Shown here piece by piece: positions 17,035 to 26,475 of a DNA stretch of 64,000 bases. Made by a program: the position numbers and the translations under genes. The stretch covers positions 496,001 through 560,000 of the forward strand of contig JADJGC010000023.1 of assembly GCA_016708315.1 (NCBI GenBank). Reading direction: 5' to 3'. The notes beneath the pieces are model-generated. The model saw nothing but the letters and a program-made list of their open reading frames with translations. It was not told the origin of the DNA and did not search any database. Position 1 is the first letter of the stretch. Each line of letters opens with the position of its first letter. This DNA comes from a bacterium (GTDB lineage Bacteria > Zixibacteria > MSB-5A5 > CAIYYT01).

Positions 17035-18866
17035 GACTTAGACTTCGCCGGCTGCAGGCACAAAGTTTTTTCGATTCGCTGTAGTTTCTTGCGGACGTCT
17101 TCGACATTGAGGCTGTTGGGGTGATTCAACAGCACCTGTTGATACATGGAGCGCGCCGACTCGCAGTTTTGTTGCCGGTCGGCATACAGGTCGCCCTTGC
17201 GTTCGAATGCGATGGGAGCATAGAAACTTGCAGGAAACCTGGCAATGAGCGAATCATACTCAGCCAAAGCCTGTGAATCCTGATCCAACATTTGATACAC
17301 CTCACCTGAGCTTAACCATGCCAGTTCCGGCAAAATGGCGCCGCTGCGATCCTTGAGTTTCGCCAAGTCAGTCAGGGCTTGTGGAAACTCGAAACGGAAT
17401 TTGGCAAAGATTGCATCTGCAAAGATGCGCAAGGTTGCTTCTTCCATGCCGGCATATTCACTGATCAGCATAATCCGCCGCAGACAGTCGTTGACGAAGA
17501 CACTCTTGGGGAATGCATTCATCATCTTGCCGTACGCTTCGCGAGCGGCTTCGAAATTTCCGGTATAGAACTGAAGCTCTGCCCGCTTGAAGAGCAGCTC
17601 TTCCTGATTCCGTTGCGGTAGCAGTGTTGCATTGACAAGGGCATAAGTTGAATCTGCGAGAATCGCGTTGCCCTGTGCCAATTGGCAGTCGCCAATGAGC
17701 ATTTTGGATGCAGCAGCGAGCGGCAAGCGTGGATACTTCACGGTAATTTGCTCAAAAGTACTGATGGCGCTGATCGGGTCGTGAAGTCCTTGAAATGTCA
17801 CAACACCAAGCGAGTAGAGCGCTTCAGAAATATCCCGGTCATTGGGGGCAAGAGCAATGATTTCATTGTAGATTGTCGCCGCCGAAGCAAAATCACCCCG
17901 CTGGTACTTCGATTCCGCTAAGATGAACTTTGACTGGACCAGGAGCGGTGTCTTTGGCAATGCGGCAATCTGCGCGCAGGCCTTGTCTACCATTTCGTGA
18001 GCGCCATTATCGCGGGCGACACGGGCGAACAAGAGCAGGTTTTTGCCGCTGCCATTGTCGAGCGAATCGACGAGACGAAATCGGTCGAGCGCCTTGTCGT
18101 ATTCGCCTTGAGCAATCAGGTAGTCGCCATAGTAGCGGTGCGCATCCTTATGCCGTGGGTTATTCTTGACGATTTCGGAAAGCGCCTTCTCAAGTCCGGT
18201 ATCAAACTCCTCTTGGGCATCAAGCTTGATGAGGTTCGCGATGCGACCGGTCACATAGATATCCTGCGTGGTGTCAAGCTGTGCCATTGCAAAATACTCG
18301 CGCGCGGCATCGCCGTAGTTGCGCATAATTTCGTAAAGTTGTGCCAGCTTGCGCGTGAATTGTTGAGGCTGATTAATCTTGCTCCGCGATTCCTGCAGGA
18401 ATTTGACCGCATCGGCATAGTAGCCGTTGGTCATCCAAACATCGGCGGCATTTTCGTAGATTTGCGCATCATTAGGCATCAGGTTGATGGCATTCTCGAT
18501 CTGGCGTCTGCCTTCTTCGAGATTCCCCTGGCGCAAGTAGATGCCGGCAATATCCAATTGGATGGCTGATTTTTGGAATTGCTGACTTGTCGCCATTCGT
18601 CGCTGAAGAATTACCAATGCCGAGTCAAAGTCTTTGGTGCAGACATATGCATTCTTGAGGGCGGTACAAATGCGTTCGTCGTTGGGAAAGCGATCATACA
18701 GCGGGCGCAATTGGGCGACGGCGTCAGTACACCGACCGGCAAAGATCATTGTTTCGGCGTTTTTGGCGCGCTGCATATCCAGTTGCGACTGCGCGTGCAG
18801 AAAGGGCGTCACTGCCATTAGCAGCGACGCCGTGATAATGATAGATGAGAATCTGCGAATGCTCAT
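17031..18866 (-). CDS. Exported TPR-repeat protein
   Basis: 611 residues: an N-terminal signal peptide ending near FLHAQS, then almost continuous tetratricopeptide repeats (helical 34-residue units such as FASAATIYNEIIALAPNDRD), the last few resembling YbgF/BamD-type repeats. It would be a periplasmic scaffold. Its ATG overlaps the stop of the upstream DUF4175 gene by four bases (ATGA type), so the two proteins are translationally coupled. It is the third gene of the minus-strand operon DUF4159-DUF4175-TPR. Binding partners are unknown; adjacency suggests it works with the DUF4175 membrane protein. Confidence 0.87.
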   Translation of the reverse strand: MSIRRFSSIIITASLLMAVTPFLHAQSQLDMQRAKNAETMIFAGRCTDAVAQLRPLYDRFPNDERICTALKNAYVCTKDFDSALVILQRRMATSQQFQKSAIQLDIAGIYLRQGNLEEGRRQIENAINLMPNDAQIYENAADVWMTNGYYADAVKFLQESRSKINQPQQFTRKLAQLYEIMRNYGDAAREYFAMAQLDTTQDIYVTGRIANLIKLDAQEEFDTGLEKALSEIVKNNPRHKDAHRYYGDYLIAQGEYDKALDRFRLVDSLDNGSGKNLLLFARVARDNGAHEMVDKACAQIAALPKTPLLVQSKFILAESKYQRGDFASAATIYNEIIALAPNDRDISEALYSLGVVTFQGLHDPISAISTFEQITVKYPRLPLAAASKMLIGDCQLAQGNAILADSTYALVNATLLPQRNQEELLFKRAELQFYTGNFEAAREAYGKMMNAFPKSVFVNDCLRRIMLISEYAGMEEATLRIFADAIFAKFRFEFPQALTDLAKLKDRSGAILPELAWLSSGEVYQMLDQDSQALAEYDSLIARFPASFYAPIAFERKGDLYADRQQNCESARSMYQQVLLNHPNSLNVEDVRKKLQRIEKTLCLQPAKSKS

Positions 18867-21800
18867 TTATTTGGTTGGTTGGCGTTAACCGAGCGGAAGT
18901 ACTCTTTGATGAGTTCTTCATATTCCGGCGGGTAACCTTCGTTCATGTACTTCTGAAGGCGATCTTGATAGCTTTGACGCGATGCGGACTCGAACTTCAA
19001 TTGTTCCGGCGACGCGCGGAGAATATCTTTGGCGGACTCAGCCCGGCGTTCTTCGGAAAAATCCTGTCTTTCCATCGAGCGCTGGAAATCAAGCATCCGC
19101 GAATGGATCTTGTTCTGACGCTCCAACGTCTGCTCTGTTACTTGTCCGCTCTCGAGGTCTTCGACAACTTTTTGTACTTCTTTGTCGAGTTCATCAAGGC
19201 GTCCGAGAATTTCTTTGCGACTGCCCTGTTCTTTTTGCAGTTCGCCAAGGCTCTTGCGCACAGCACCTTGTTCGGCGGCAAGACGGCCAAGCTCACCCTG
19301 ACTCGGATTGCCCTGACCCGGCTTGTTGCATGAAGAAGCAGTCTTATTGTTGAGCTCTTTTTGCTGCTTGGAGAGATTGTTCATCTTCTGGAACATGCTC
19401 TCATTATCGCATCGGCCGCTATTGCACATTTGCTGGCTTTGTGTCGACTGCATCAACTGGTTAGCCGCCTGATTGAGAGAGAACATCGCGTCTTTTTGCG
19501 AGCGCATAGCGTTAGAACCGTTGCGTTTCATCAGTTCTTCAGTGGATTGATTCATTGACTCGCGCGCTTTGTCCATCAAATTGCCAATATCCTGCGAATA
19601 GAAAGGCGACTCCTTGGAAATCTCTTTAAGCTTAGTATCAAGCGATTCCATCGTGCGCTGGAGCGCCTGTTGTTCCGCAGCTAACTGTTGAAGCTGCGGT
19701 GAAGTCGGATCAGCCATTTCGGCGCGATCAATGACGTCTTCCTGCTTGTCGGAAACGTAGAGAATCTCGTTGGCAGCTTCTTTCATTTTCTCTGCTGACT
19801 TTTGTCCCTGTTCGTTATTGAATGAGTCCTTCGATTGCTGCATCTGCTGCTGCATCTTCTTGAGACTTGCCATCGACTTTTCGCCGGCTTGTTGGGATGA
19901 TTTCTTGTTTTGCTGCTTAAGTTGCTCGGTCATTTCCTGCATTTGCTCGCCGGCGTCTGGTTCGCGGGCAGCCTCAAGAAACTTCTGAGCATCTTCCTTC
20001 TGATCCATCTTCAGTTCTTCAAGCATCTTTTGCAGTTCGTCCGCCTGCTTCTGCAGGTTGTCGAGATCTTCTTTGTTCTGCTTTTCGCGCGGCGACAATT
20101 CGGCGAGTTGTTTTTCCGGCGTCGATTCGGTTTGCTCGTTCACCGCTTGCTGTTTCTCGATGAGTTCTTCAAGCTGGCGAACCATGTTTTCCATCTTCTG
20201 CTGAGCCTGCATGAACTTGAGCATCGCGATGGTGCGTTCAAGTTTCTCTTTCAAATCTTCTTGCGAGAGCTGCATTTCCTCGGCGGCCTTTTGCATTTCT
20301 TCAGGCGACATCTTCTCCATCGCCTCCTGCATCTTGCGCATCGCCTCTTTCATTTCCGGAGTGGCGACTTCCTGGAACAGCTTCTGCAATTCCTGGAGTT
20401 TTTGCATGATCTCCAGCGAGGTCATGTTGTTCTTGCGCATTTCCTCTTTCATCTGCTCCATGCGCTCGCCGACTTTTTCCATCGACTCCATCAGCTCCTG
20501 CTGTTTTTCGATGGCCTTCTGGAGTTCCTGCTTCTTCTCCCAATCCATCTCTTTGTTGGAGAGGAGTTCTTCCTGCAGTTTTTCGGTGCTTTCGAGAAGT
20601 TGTTGCTGAGTCTCGCGGAGTTTCTCGAGTTCGCCGATCTGCTCTTCGCCTTCTTCTTCGAGATAAGCAAACTGCTCGTCAAGCGAAGGCAGGCGGGCTA
20701 CCAGAAGTTGTGACAGTGCGCTCTTGGGACCGGTGATATTGTCATTGTCAAAAACTTCAAATTGATACTCAACCCAACCGCCGGGTTCGAGGCCGATGTC
20801 GCCAAGACTCCACGGGTAGCGTACTTCCATGTTGCGGCCAGCTTTGCCATCGAAGGGGACATCAATCACACGGGCGAAGGTCTCACCCTGAAGTGTAAAA
20901 ATGCGATAGTGAAGCTTCAGGTCGGAGAAACCATAATCGTCAAAGAGCTTGACGCCCAGATCAAGCGCCATGTCGTCGCCAAGGTTGACCGGGACGCCGG
21001 GAGCGAATAGATCGGCTTCGGGGAAGGCATCGGGAATTGCGGTGATTTTGTAGTCAATGCGATCGAGATTTTCATTTCCCAATTCATCCGTGATTTTGAG
21101 ATGGTAACTGCCGTCTTCGGAGACCTTGATGTTTGCTGTCAGTTTGTGATTTTCGACAACGACCGGGACAAGCTGACCATTCTTCAATTCGATAACTGCA
21201 GTCTGCGCCGGTTTGTTGGCGGTAGCTTCGACACGAACTTCGGTTCCTTTAATAGCGGAGATGTTACCGTCGTTTTCGTCAACAACTAACGGTTGCATGC
21301 CGGTGTATTTGGGATAGTTGTAAGTCAATTTGACATCCATGATGCGCGGCTTGTCAACAGCCTCAATAGTGTACTTCGGCGACTCGATTTCGCCGGCGCT
21401 CACCCAGTATTCGAATGAACGACGCACTTCACGGAACTCGTAGGCAAGGACTGTAGTGTCATCCGGAGCCAGTTTCCCGGCGATTCCGGCGGCGGCTTTG
21501 GAGGTGCGGCTCTGAGCGAACTCCTCGGTTTTAACTGCGCCGTCTTCATAGCGCCAATGAAGCTTGGCATTCTGCGGCAGCGATTTGCCGGACAGGAGCG
21601 CCTCGACAGTAACAGGCGAAAACTTGGCGACCTCGGTGCTCTTGGGATTGACATCAAGGTGGTACGTCAATTGCCGTTCAACATCGACAGTAGGATTCGT
21701 CAACAAGAATACAGTCTCACTAAAAACGGACGGGAAGACAAAGCCGAGCATCACAACAATTACAGCCGCACCGCTGAAGTAGCGAAGACTGCGCTTGAGG

Positions 21801-22252
21801 TAACTATGATCGACCGATTTCTTGAAGTCGAAGTCTTGACACATCTCCTGCGACTGGCGGATGATGGCCTGAATCATGTCGGTCGAGAAGCCTTCGCGGT
21901 TGCGCGAGAGATTGTGCTCCAATTGCAGTGAAGCAATCAGGCGATCTTGTAATTGCGGATACTTCTCTTCTACCTGAAGTGCTATCGCTTCAGTTGATGG
22001 CTTGGTCATAATCGGCCAGATTACTGTACGGAACAACAATGCGGCCAGCGCCAGCAGGGCAACCCCGGCAAAAATGAGTCTGAAGGTAGTTGTCAAGAAG
22101 AAGGCGGCATTGAAAATGAATCCCAGCACCAGAACTACTGCCAATCCGGTTAGGATCAGCAAAGTTCCGTTGGCGGCGTGTCCGAGCAACATGAAATTGC
22201 GAAGCTTTTGTAGTCGCCCAGTCAAATATTGTATCGAGATTTTGGGATCCAT
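18863..22252 (-). CDS. DUF4175-like membrane protein with very long coiled coil
   Basis: 1129 residues. Three hydrophobic helices (about residues 22-45, 50-72 and 155-175) are followed by a beta-rich extracytoplasmic region (about 190-490) and then some 600 residues very rich in Glu, Gln, Lys and Met, which must be long coiled coils. Two cysteine pairs (CNSGRC) lie near residue 935. The N-terminal arrangement matches DUF4175-type proteins, which often sit beside DUF4159, MoxR and BatA-like genes. Function is not established. The biased composition makes reading frames on the opposite strand look open; they are not genes. Upstream DUF4159 ends ten bases before its start, and downstream TPR is coupled. 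Confidence 0.82.
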   Translation of the reverse strand: MDPKISIQYLTGRLQKLRNFMLLGHAANGTLLILTGLAVVLVLGFIFNAAFFLTTTFRLIFAGVALLALAALLFRTVIWPIMTKPSTEAIALQVEEKYPQLQDRLIASLQLEHNLSRNREGFSTDMIQAIIRQSQEMCQDFDFKKSVDHSYLKRSLRYFSGAAVIVVMLGFVFPSVFSETVFLLTNPTVDVERQLTYHLDVNPKSTEVAKFSPVTVEALLSGKSLPQNAKLHWRYEDGAVKTEEFAQSRTSKAAAGIAGKLAPDDTTVLAYEFREVRRSFEYWVSAGEIESPKYTIEAVDKPRIMDVKLTYNYPKYTGMQPLVVDENDGNISAIKGTEVRVEATANKPAQTAVIELKNGQLVPVVVENHKLTANIKVSEDGSYHLKITDELGNENLDRIDYKITAIPDAFPEADLFAPGVPVNLGDDMALDLGVKLFDDYGFSDLKLHYRIFTLQGETFARVIDVPFDGKAGRNMEVRYPWSLGDIGLEPGGWVEYQFEVFDNDNITGPKSALSQLLVARLPSLDEQFAYLEEEGEEQIGELEKLRETQQQLLESTEKLQEELLSNKEMDWEKKQELQKAIEKQQELMESMEKVGERMEQMKEEMRKNNMTSLEIMQKLQELQKLFQEVATPEMKEAMRKMQEAMEKMSPEEMQKAAEEMQLSQEDLKEKLERTIAMLKFMQAQQKMENMVRQLEELIEKQQAVNEQTESTPEKQLAELSPREKQNKEDLDNLQKQADELQKMLEELKMDQKEDAQKFLEAAREPDAGEQMQEMTEQLKQQNKKSSQQAGEKSMASLKKMQQQMQQSKDSFNNEQGQKSAEKMKEAANEILYVSDKQEDVIDRAEMADPTSPQLQQLAAEQQALQRTMESLDTKLKEISKESPFYSQDIGNLMDKARESMNQSTEELMKRNGSNAMRSQKDAMFSLNQAANQLMQSTQSQQMCNSGRCDNESMFQKMNNLSKQQKELNNKTASSCNKPGQGNPSQGELGRLAAEQGAVRKSLGELQKEQGSRKEILGRLDELDKEVQKVVEDLESGQVTEQTLERQNKIHSRMLDFQRSMERQDFSEERRAESAKDILRASPEQLKFESASRQSYQDRLQKYMNEGYPPEYEELIKEYFRSVNANQPNK

Positions 22253-22262
22253 AGCTGTACCT

Positions 22263-22931
22263 CTAATTCATTAATGCCCAAACCAGGATGTTTGTTCCCA
22301 TCTGGAGAGCTGCGTTGCGCTTATCCGGAGGGTCGTTATGTACACGCGCGTCTTCCCAGCCGTCGCCGATGTCGGACTCGTACACAAATACAGCGACCAA
22401 TCGTTCGCCCATGAACCAGCCGAATGCTTGCGCGGGCTTTTCGTCGTGTTTGTGTATTTTCGGAAGACCGTTCGGGAATTTGTAGTAACAATTGAAGATT
22501 GCGTGATTAAAGGGCAATTCGCGCGGCTCTTGATCGGGAAAGAGCTTTTTCATCTCCCGGAAGAAAGCTTTGCGCATGCCATAGGAGTCGTTGGCGAGCA
22601 GAAAACCGCCGGCGCCAAGATACTTGCGGAGAATCTCCAGATCGTCGGCGCGAAAATTGACGTTACCGTGACCAGTCATATAGAGCAACGGATAGTTGAA
22701 TAGTCGGTTATCCGTTAACTCGATTCGGACCTCTTCCTGACTGATGGGAATCGCGGTATTGGACTTGACGAAGTTGATCAAGTTGGGAATCGCCGATGAT
22801 CCCCAGTACCAGTCGCCGCCGCCGGGATACTTCAGGCGTGCGATAGTGACGTTGTTCGTCAATTCGGCTGCGGAAGCGCCGGAAAACGACAATGTTATCG
22901 CGATTATGGAGCAGGTAAGTAGAGTCTTCAT
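22263..22931 (-). CDS. Exported DUF4159 domain protein
   Basis: 222 residues: a signal peptide (ending near GASAAEL), then a DUF4159 domain with LKYPGGGDWYWG at the start, PLLYMTGHGNV in the middle and a conserved ending NAALQMGTNILVWAL. The fold resembles a glutamine-amidotransferase-like domain, but the catalytic role is not known. It heads a three-gene operon with DUF4175 and TPR proteins and diverges from the CadC-like regulator. In other bacteria DUF4159 lies with MoxR ATPase, DUF58 and von Willebrand domain genes; those are absent here. Confidence 0.85.
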   Translation of the reverse strand: MKTLLTCSIIAITLSFSGASAAELTNNVTIARLKYPGGGDWYWGSSAIPNLINFVKSNTAIPISQEEVRIELTDNRLFNYPLLYMTGHGNVNFRADDLEILRKYLGAGGFLLANDSYGMRKAFFREMKKLFPDQEPRELPFNHAIFNCYYKFPNGLPKIHKHDEKPAQAFGWFMGERLVAVFVYESDIGDGWEDARVHNDPPDKRNAALQMGTNILVWALMN

Positions 22932-23041
22932 ATTACTTCAATTTATACGCAGACAGGGGCTTAATAGTTCATAATGACCGGAGGAAATCCGCTATCTGCG
23001 GTGATTTGAGAGAAATCTACCGAATTGCGACAAAAGTTTGC

Positions 23042-23069
23042 TTGACAAGCCGCCGATATCGTATAACAT
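23042..23069 (+). promoter_or_regulatory. Promoter of the metal-resistance operon
   Basis: TTGACA at 23042-23047, a 16-base spacer and TAACAT at 23064-23069. The -10 end touches the palindromic operator at 23069-23086, so bound repressor would block polymerase. Confidence 0.55.
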
Positions 23070-23086
23070 ATGAGCAGTTGTTCATA
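23069..23086 (+). promoter_or_regulatory. CadC/SmtB-type operator
   Basis: TATGAGCA, two bases, TGTTCATA: an 8-2-8 inverted repeat with one mismatch. It closely matches the ATGAACA-TGTTCAT type operators known for SmtB, CzrA and CadC repressors, and lies 16 bases upstream of the regulator gene. Confidence 0.75.
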
Positions 23087-23101
23087 CGTTGAGGTGAAAG
23101 A

Positions 23102-23467
23102 ATGATTGAAAACGAAGACATTTGCCAAGTAAAGTTTGTGAACCAATCGACGGTTGGTCGGCTAAAAAAATCGCTGAAAGAACCGCAAACCATCGAGAGG
23201 TTGGCGGAAATCTTTGGCGTATTGGCAGACCCGACTCGACTGAAGATATGCATCTTCTTGTCACAAGCCGAGTTATGTGTTTGTGACTTGGCTGCGATGT
23301 TGAACATATCGGAGTCTGCGATTTCCCATCAACTGCGATTGCTGCGGTCGCTTCGGCTCGTGAAGTTTCGTCGCGACGGCAAGATGGCGTTTTATGCGTT
23401 GGATGATGCCCATGTCACAGCGCTAATCAAACAGGGCATGGAACACGCGGAAGAAAGGGCGAAGTAG
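23102..23467 (+). CDS. ArsR/SmtB-family metal sensor, CadC-like
   Basis: 121-residue winged-helix repressor that leaves DNA when it binds metal. Both known metal sites of this family can be seen: the alpha-3N site (Cys8, Cys59 and Cys61 in AELCVCDLA) and the alpha-5 site (Asp102, His104, His115, Glu118) with exactly the SmtB spacing of 2, 11 and 3. This favours Cd/Pb/Zn sensing. The recognition helix reads ISESAISHQLRLLRSL. ATG 23102 follows GAGGTG. An SmtB-type palindrome overlaps its promoter, pointing to autoregulation. The ATPase gene starts two bases after its stop, so the pair is one operon. Confidence 0.93.
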   Translation: MIENEDICQVKFVNQSTVGRLKKSLKEPQTIERLAEIFGVLADPTRLKICIFLSQAELCVCDLAAMLNISESAISHQLRLLRSLRLVKFRRDGKMAFYALDDAHVTALIKQGMEHAEERAK

Positions 23468-23469
23468 CA

Positions 23470-25515
23470 ATGGCACTTGCCAATGTAGAAGCAAGAACAA
23501 CGCGAATAGACTGTCCCAATTGCGCGAAGACCGCCGAGGAGGAGATTCAGAAGATTTCCGGCGTGGCGGGCGCGCGTGTGGACCTATTGAATGCTAAGGT
23601 TTATTACGCTTTCGATTCAGAGAAGACAAGTGCCGAGGAATTACGCCGGCAGATAGAAAAACTTGGACACTTCAAATTCATAGACGAATCAAGATCGACC
23701 TCAGGGACGTCGCCGATTTCGCCTTGGTTGGGCTGGACGTTGTTGGCATCAGCAATACTGTACGGGTGTGGAGCGGTTCTAAGTTACGGACTTGACCAAG
23801 TGTTTTTCGGCCGCGGATTTTTCTATTTGGCAACGGCAGTCGGCGGCTGGGACATTCTCCGGCGCGCGATAATCGGAATCAAGCATAGGCGGCTGGATAT
23901 CAACGCACTGATGACAATTGCGATAATTGGCGCGATTATCCTGGGCGATCTCCATGAAGCGGTGGTCGTAGTATTGCTATTTGGGCTGGCGAATATGCTT
24001 GAGTCTTATTCGCTATGGCGGTTGTCGAAGACTTTGGGGAGCTTATCTGATTTCACCTCAGAGCAAGCGCTACTTAAGCGAGGTAGTAGGACAATACCGG
24101 TCCCGCCGGAGTCTTTGGCGCCCGGAGATACGATCGTTCTCAGGGAAGGAATGCGAATTCCAGCGGATGGAAGAGTCGTTGTCGGCAAATCGTTTATTGA
24201 TCTGGCAAGTTTGACCGGCGAGTCCCAACCACGATCAGTTGGCGTTGGCGACGATGTGTTCGCTGGAACAATCAATCTGGATGGTTACTTGGAAGTCGCC
24301 GTTATGTCGACTGCCGGGGACTCGCGCATGGGCAAGATTCTCAAGTTGATCGGTGAAGCTTCGGCCCGGAAGGCTAAGATTGAGCGATTCGTTGATCGAT
24401 TTGCGAAGGTGTATACGCCGATAGTCGTGCTCGTGGCTGTGCTTGTTGCGGTCATCCCTCCCCTGCTGTTTGATGCTTCGTTTACTGAGTGGATATACAA
24501 GGCGCTGGTGTTGCTCGTTATTTCCTGTCCGTGTGCGCTGGTGATTTCAACGCCGATTGCGGTTACGACAGCGCTGGCGGCGGCTTCGCGAATGAAAGCC
24601 GTGTTCAAGGGCGGCGACGCGCTGGAGCGGTTGGCGACAATCAACACAGTAGCATTTGATAAGACCGGAACGCTGACAACGGGACGGCTTCGATTGGTCA
24701 AAACCGAGAATTGTGCTGTGGGTAATGAGGCAAAGCTATTGCAGATAGCGGGGTCGCTTGAGCAAATATCACAACATCCGATAGCGCGTTCGCTGACTGC
24801 GGCTTGTGCAGAACGCAATTTGTCGATGCTCGTTGTCGAGAATCCGAAAGCGATTGCTGGAGTCGGAGTTGAAGGAACAATTGGCGGAATTGGGTATCAC
24901 CTTCGCAGTTCAGACCCTAAGGGTAATACTGGATTAGCGCAGTCGGTGGCTTTGATGGGAGACAAGCAAACGCTGGCAATATTCAAGTTTGCGGACGAGA
25001 TTCGCGAAGAAGCGAGATCAGTGGTAAATGGCTTGCGCGAAATTGGAATCGACAAGGTAGGCATTTTGTCCGGCGACGAGCAAGCGAATGTCGAGCGGGT
25101 AAGAGCCGAATTGAACCTCGATTTTGCTCATGGCAATCTGATGCCCGATCAGAAATATGAGAAATTGACGGCTTTAGGCGAAGGTATTGTCATGGTCGGC
25201 GACGGCATAAATGATGTTGTGGCGCTCTCAGGTTCGGATGTTTCGATCTCGTTGGCGCGATTCGGAAACGACATTCAGGCGCAACATTCGGATATAATAT
25301 TCTACGGTGACACTCTCACTCCCCTGCCAAAGGTCATCCAACTCGGCAAGAAGACGCTGGGAACGATCAAGATGAACATCGCAGCGGCATTTGCGATTAA
25401 GGCGGTGTTCCTGGTGTTGGCAGCGCTTGGATTCGCCAATATCTGGATGGCGGTGGCGGCAGATATGGGCGCTTCGCTTTTGGTGATCTTCAATAGTCTG
25501 CGCTTGCTGAAGTGA
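23470..25515 (+). CDS. zntA: P1B-type heavy-metal ATPase (Zn/Cd/Pb efflux)
   Basis: 681-residue pump that exports divalent soft metals across the inner membrane with ATP. It has an N-terminal heavy-metal domain with DCPNC (about residues 15-19), the actuator TGES motif, the membrane metal site Cys353-Pro-Cys355, the phosphorylated Asp397 in DKTGTLT, a nucleotide-domain HP in QHPIARS, and the hinge GDGINDVVAL. The last membrane helices carry NIAAAFAIK and an Asp in ADMGAS, residues typical of the Zn/Cd/Pb subgroup (P1B-2) rather than copper pumps. It is directly downstream of the CadC-like sensor and transcribed with it. Confidence 0.95.
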   Translation: MALANVEARTTRIDCPNCAKTAEEEIQKISGVAGARVDLLNAKVYYAFDSEKTSAEELRRQIEKLGHFKFIDESRSTSGTSPISPWLGWTLLASAILYGCGAVLSYGLDQVFFGRGFFYLATAVGGWDILRRAIIGIKHRRLDINALMTIAIIGAIILGDLHEAVVVVLLFGLANMLESYSLWRLSKTLGSLSDFTSEQALLKRGSRTIPVPPESLAPGDTIVLREGMRIPADGRVVVGKSFIDLASLTGESQPRSVGVGDDVFAGTINLDGYLEVAVMSTAGDSRMGKILKLIGEASARKAKIERFVDRFAKVYTPIVVLVAVLVAVIPPLLFDASFTEWIYKALVLLVISCPCALVISTPIAVTTALAAASRMKAVFKGGDALERLATINTVAFDKTGTLTTGRLRLVKTENCAVGNEAKLLQIAGSLEQISQHPIARSLTAACAERNLSMLVVENPKAIAGVGVEGTIGGIGYHLRSSDPKGNTGLAQSVALMGDKQTLAIFKFADEIREEARSVVNGLREIGIDKVGILSGDEQANVERVRAELNLDFAHGNLMPDQKYEKLTALGEGIVMVGDGINDVVALSGSDVSISLARFGNDIQAQHSDIIFYGDTLTPLPKVIQLGKKTLGTIKMNIAAAFAIKAVFLVLAALGFANIWMAVAADMGASLLVIFNSLRLLK

Positions 25516-25572
25516 TTCCTCACTGCCGAGCCTGTGCTTGCGCAATAGCCTTAAACTTTCCAGATTCGACAT

Positions 25573-26475
25573 GTGCTTGATTACAGCGGAAAAATAGCCG
25601 GCGTTGTCATTTGCGACAATCAACTGCGCTATGTTACAGCAATACCGAAAGGTATCGGCATTGAGGTATGTGCAGTGGGTGAATTCGGTCTCTCCGAGGC
25701 CGACGATTCGCATTTTCTGCCTCTGTTGGGCTGCAAGTGTGTCTACGGAATCAATCGCTCGGAGTATCATCGCAAGCGGTTGTATCTGGCGGATGATTTG
25801 GCAGCGTCGGACCCGGAGCAGTTCATGTGGGAATTGTCACGGTCGTCGGCAGACAAGATTGATAACTATCTCTACTCGATGCTGACGCTCAAGCCGACAG
25901 ACAAAGGGATTCATATTGAGTGCCTGTCGATCAATCGCAGGACATTTCGGCAGATTGGCGAGATGTTTGGGAAGAGACACCTGACATTGGATAAGATGAT
26001 ATTCGAACCGGAAGCGTCGCGCCAATGTATCAAGCCACTCGCGACTGCTGATCGTGCGGTGTTTATGCAAGTCGAGAAGCGGGTCACGAGTCTGCAAATG
26101 TACCGCCACGGGCATTTGGTTTCGATGGAAGTCTTGAACGCGTCCAACGGCGACTCTGATTCAGGGGCGGAAACCCTGTTGGACGAGATCGGGATTCTGC
26201 TAATGTCAGTTTTCGGCGGTCGTCCGTTGAAGCGCAAGGTAACGCTTCTCATAGCTGGAGATGCGTCACGTTCGAGTGTCAGTGAATCAATGATTCAAAC
26301 GTTGCCGTACGAGTTTGAGCTTCATGATTTGTCATTCGAAAAACTGAAGATATTCCCCGGAAAGCTGCCTCCTCAGCAATTGCATTATTATTTCTCCCCT
26401 CTTTCGCTCTGTTATGCTTATAATATGAGCCAGAAATGCGCATCATCGCCGGAGAAAAACGCGGTCTTGTCCTAA
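25573..26475 (+). CDS. Protein of unknown function, possible PilM/ASKHA-like fold
   Basis: 300 residues from GTG 25573 (the nearby ATG is out of frame and stops at once); no clear ribosome site. I recognise no family with confidence. It has no signal peptide or membrane helix. The pattern of a short beta-rich N-terminus with a central segment RAVFMQVEKRVTSLQMYRHG faintly recalls the actin-like ATPase fold of PilM pilus proteins, but no PilN/PilO partners are nearby. Its last 40 bases overlap the start of rsmD, so it is probably co-transcribed with the rsmD-coaD run. Confidence 0.65.
   Translation: MLDYSGKIAGVVICDNQLRYVTAIPKGIGIEVCAVGEFGLSEADDSHFLPLLGCKCVYGINRSEYHRKRLYLADDLAASDPEQFMWELSRSSADKIDNYLYSMLTLKPTDKGIHIECLSINRRTFRQIGEMFGKRHLTLDKMIFEPEASRQCIKPLATADRAVFMQVEKRVTSLQMYRHGHLVSMEVLNASNGDSDSGAETLLDEIGILLMSVFGGRPLKRKVTLLIAGDASRSSVSESMIQTLPYEFELHDLSFEKLKIFPGKLPPQQLHYYFSPLSLCYAYNMSQKCASSPEKNAVLS

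Noticed and set aside
19910..20713. Open frame of 267 codons, plus strand, inside the DUF4175 gene
   Set aside because: Leu/Phe/His-rich translation is the mirror of the Glu/Gln/Lys coiled coil; low complexity, no ribosome site.
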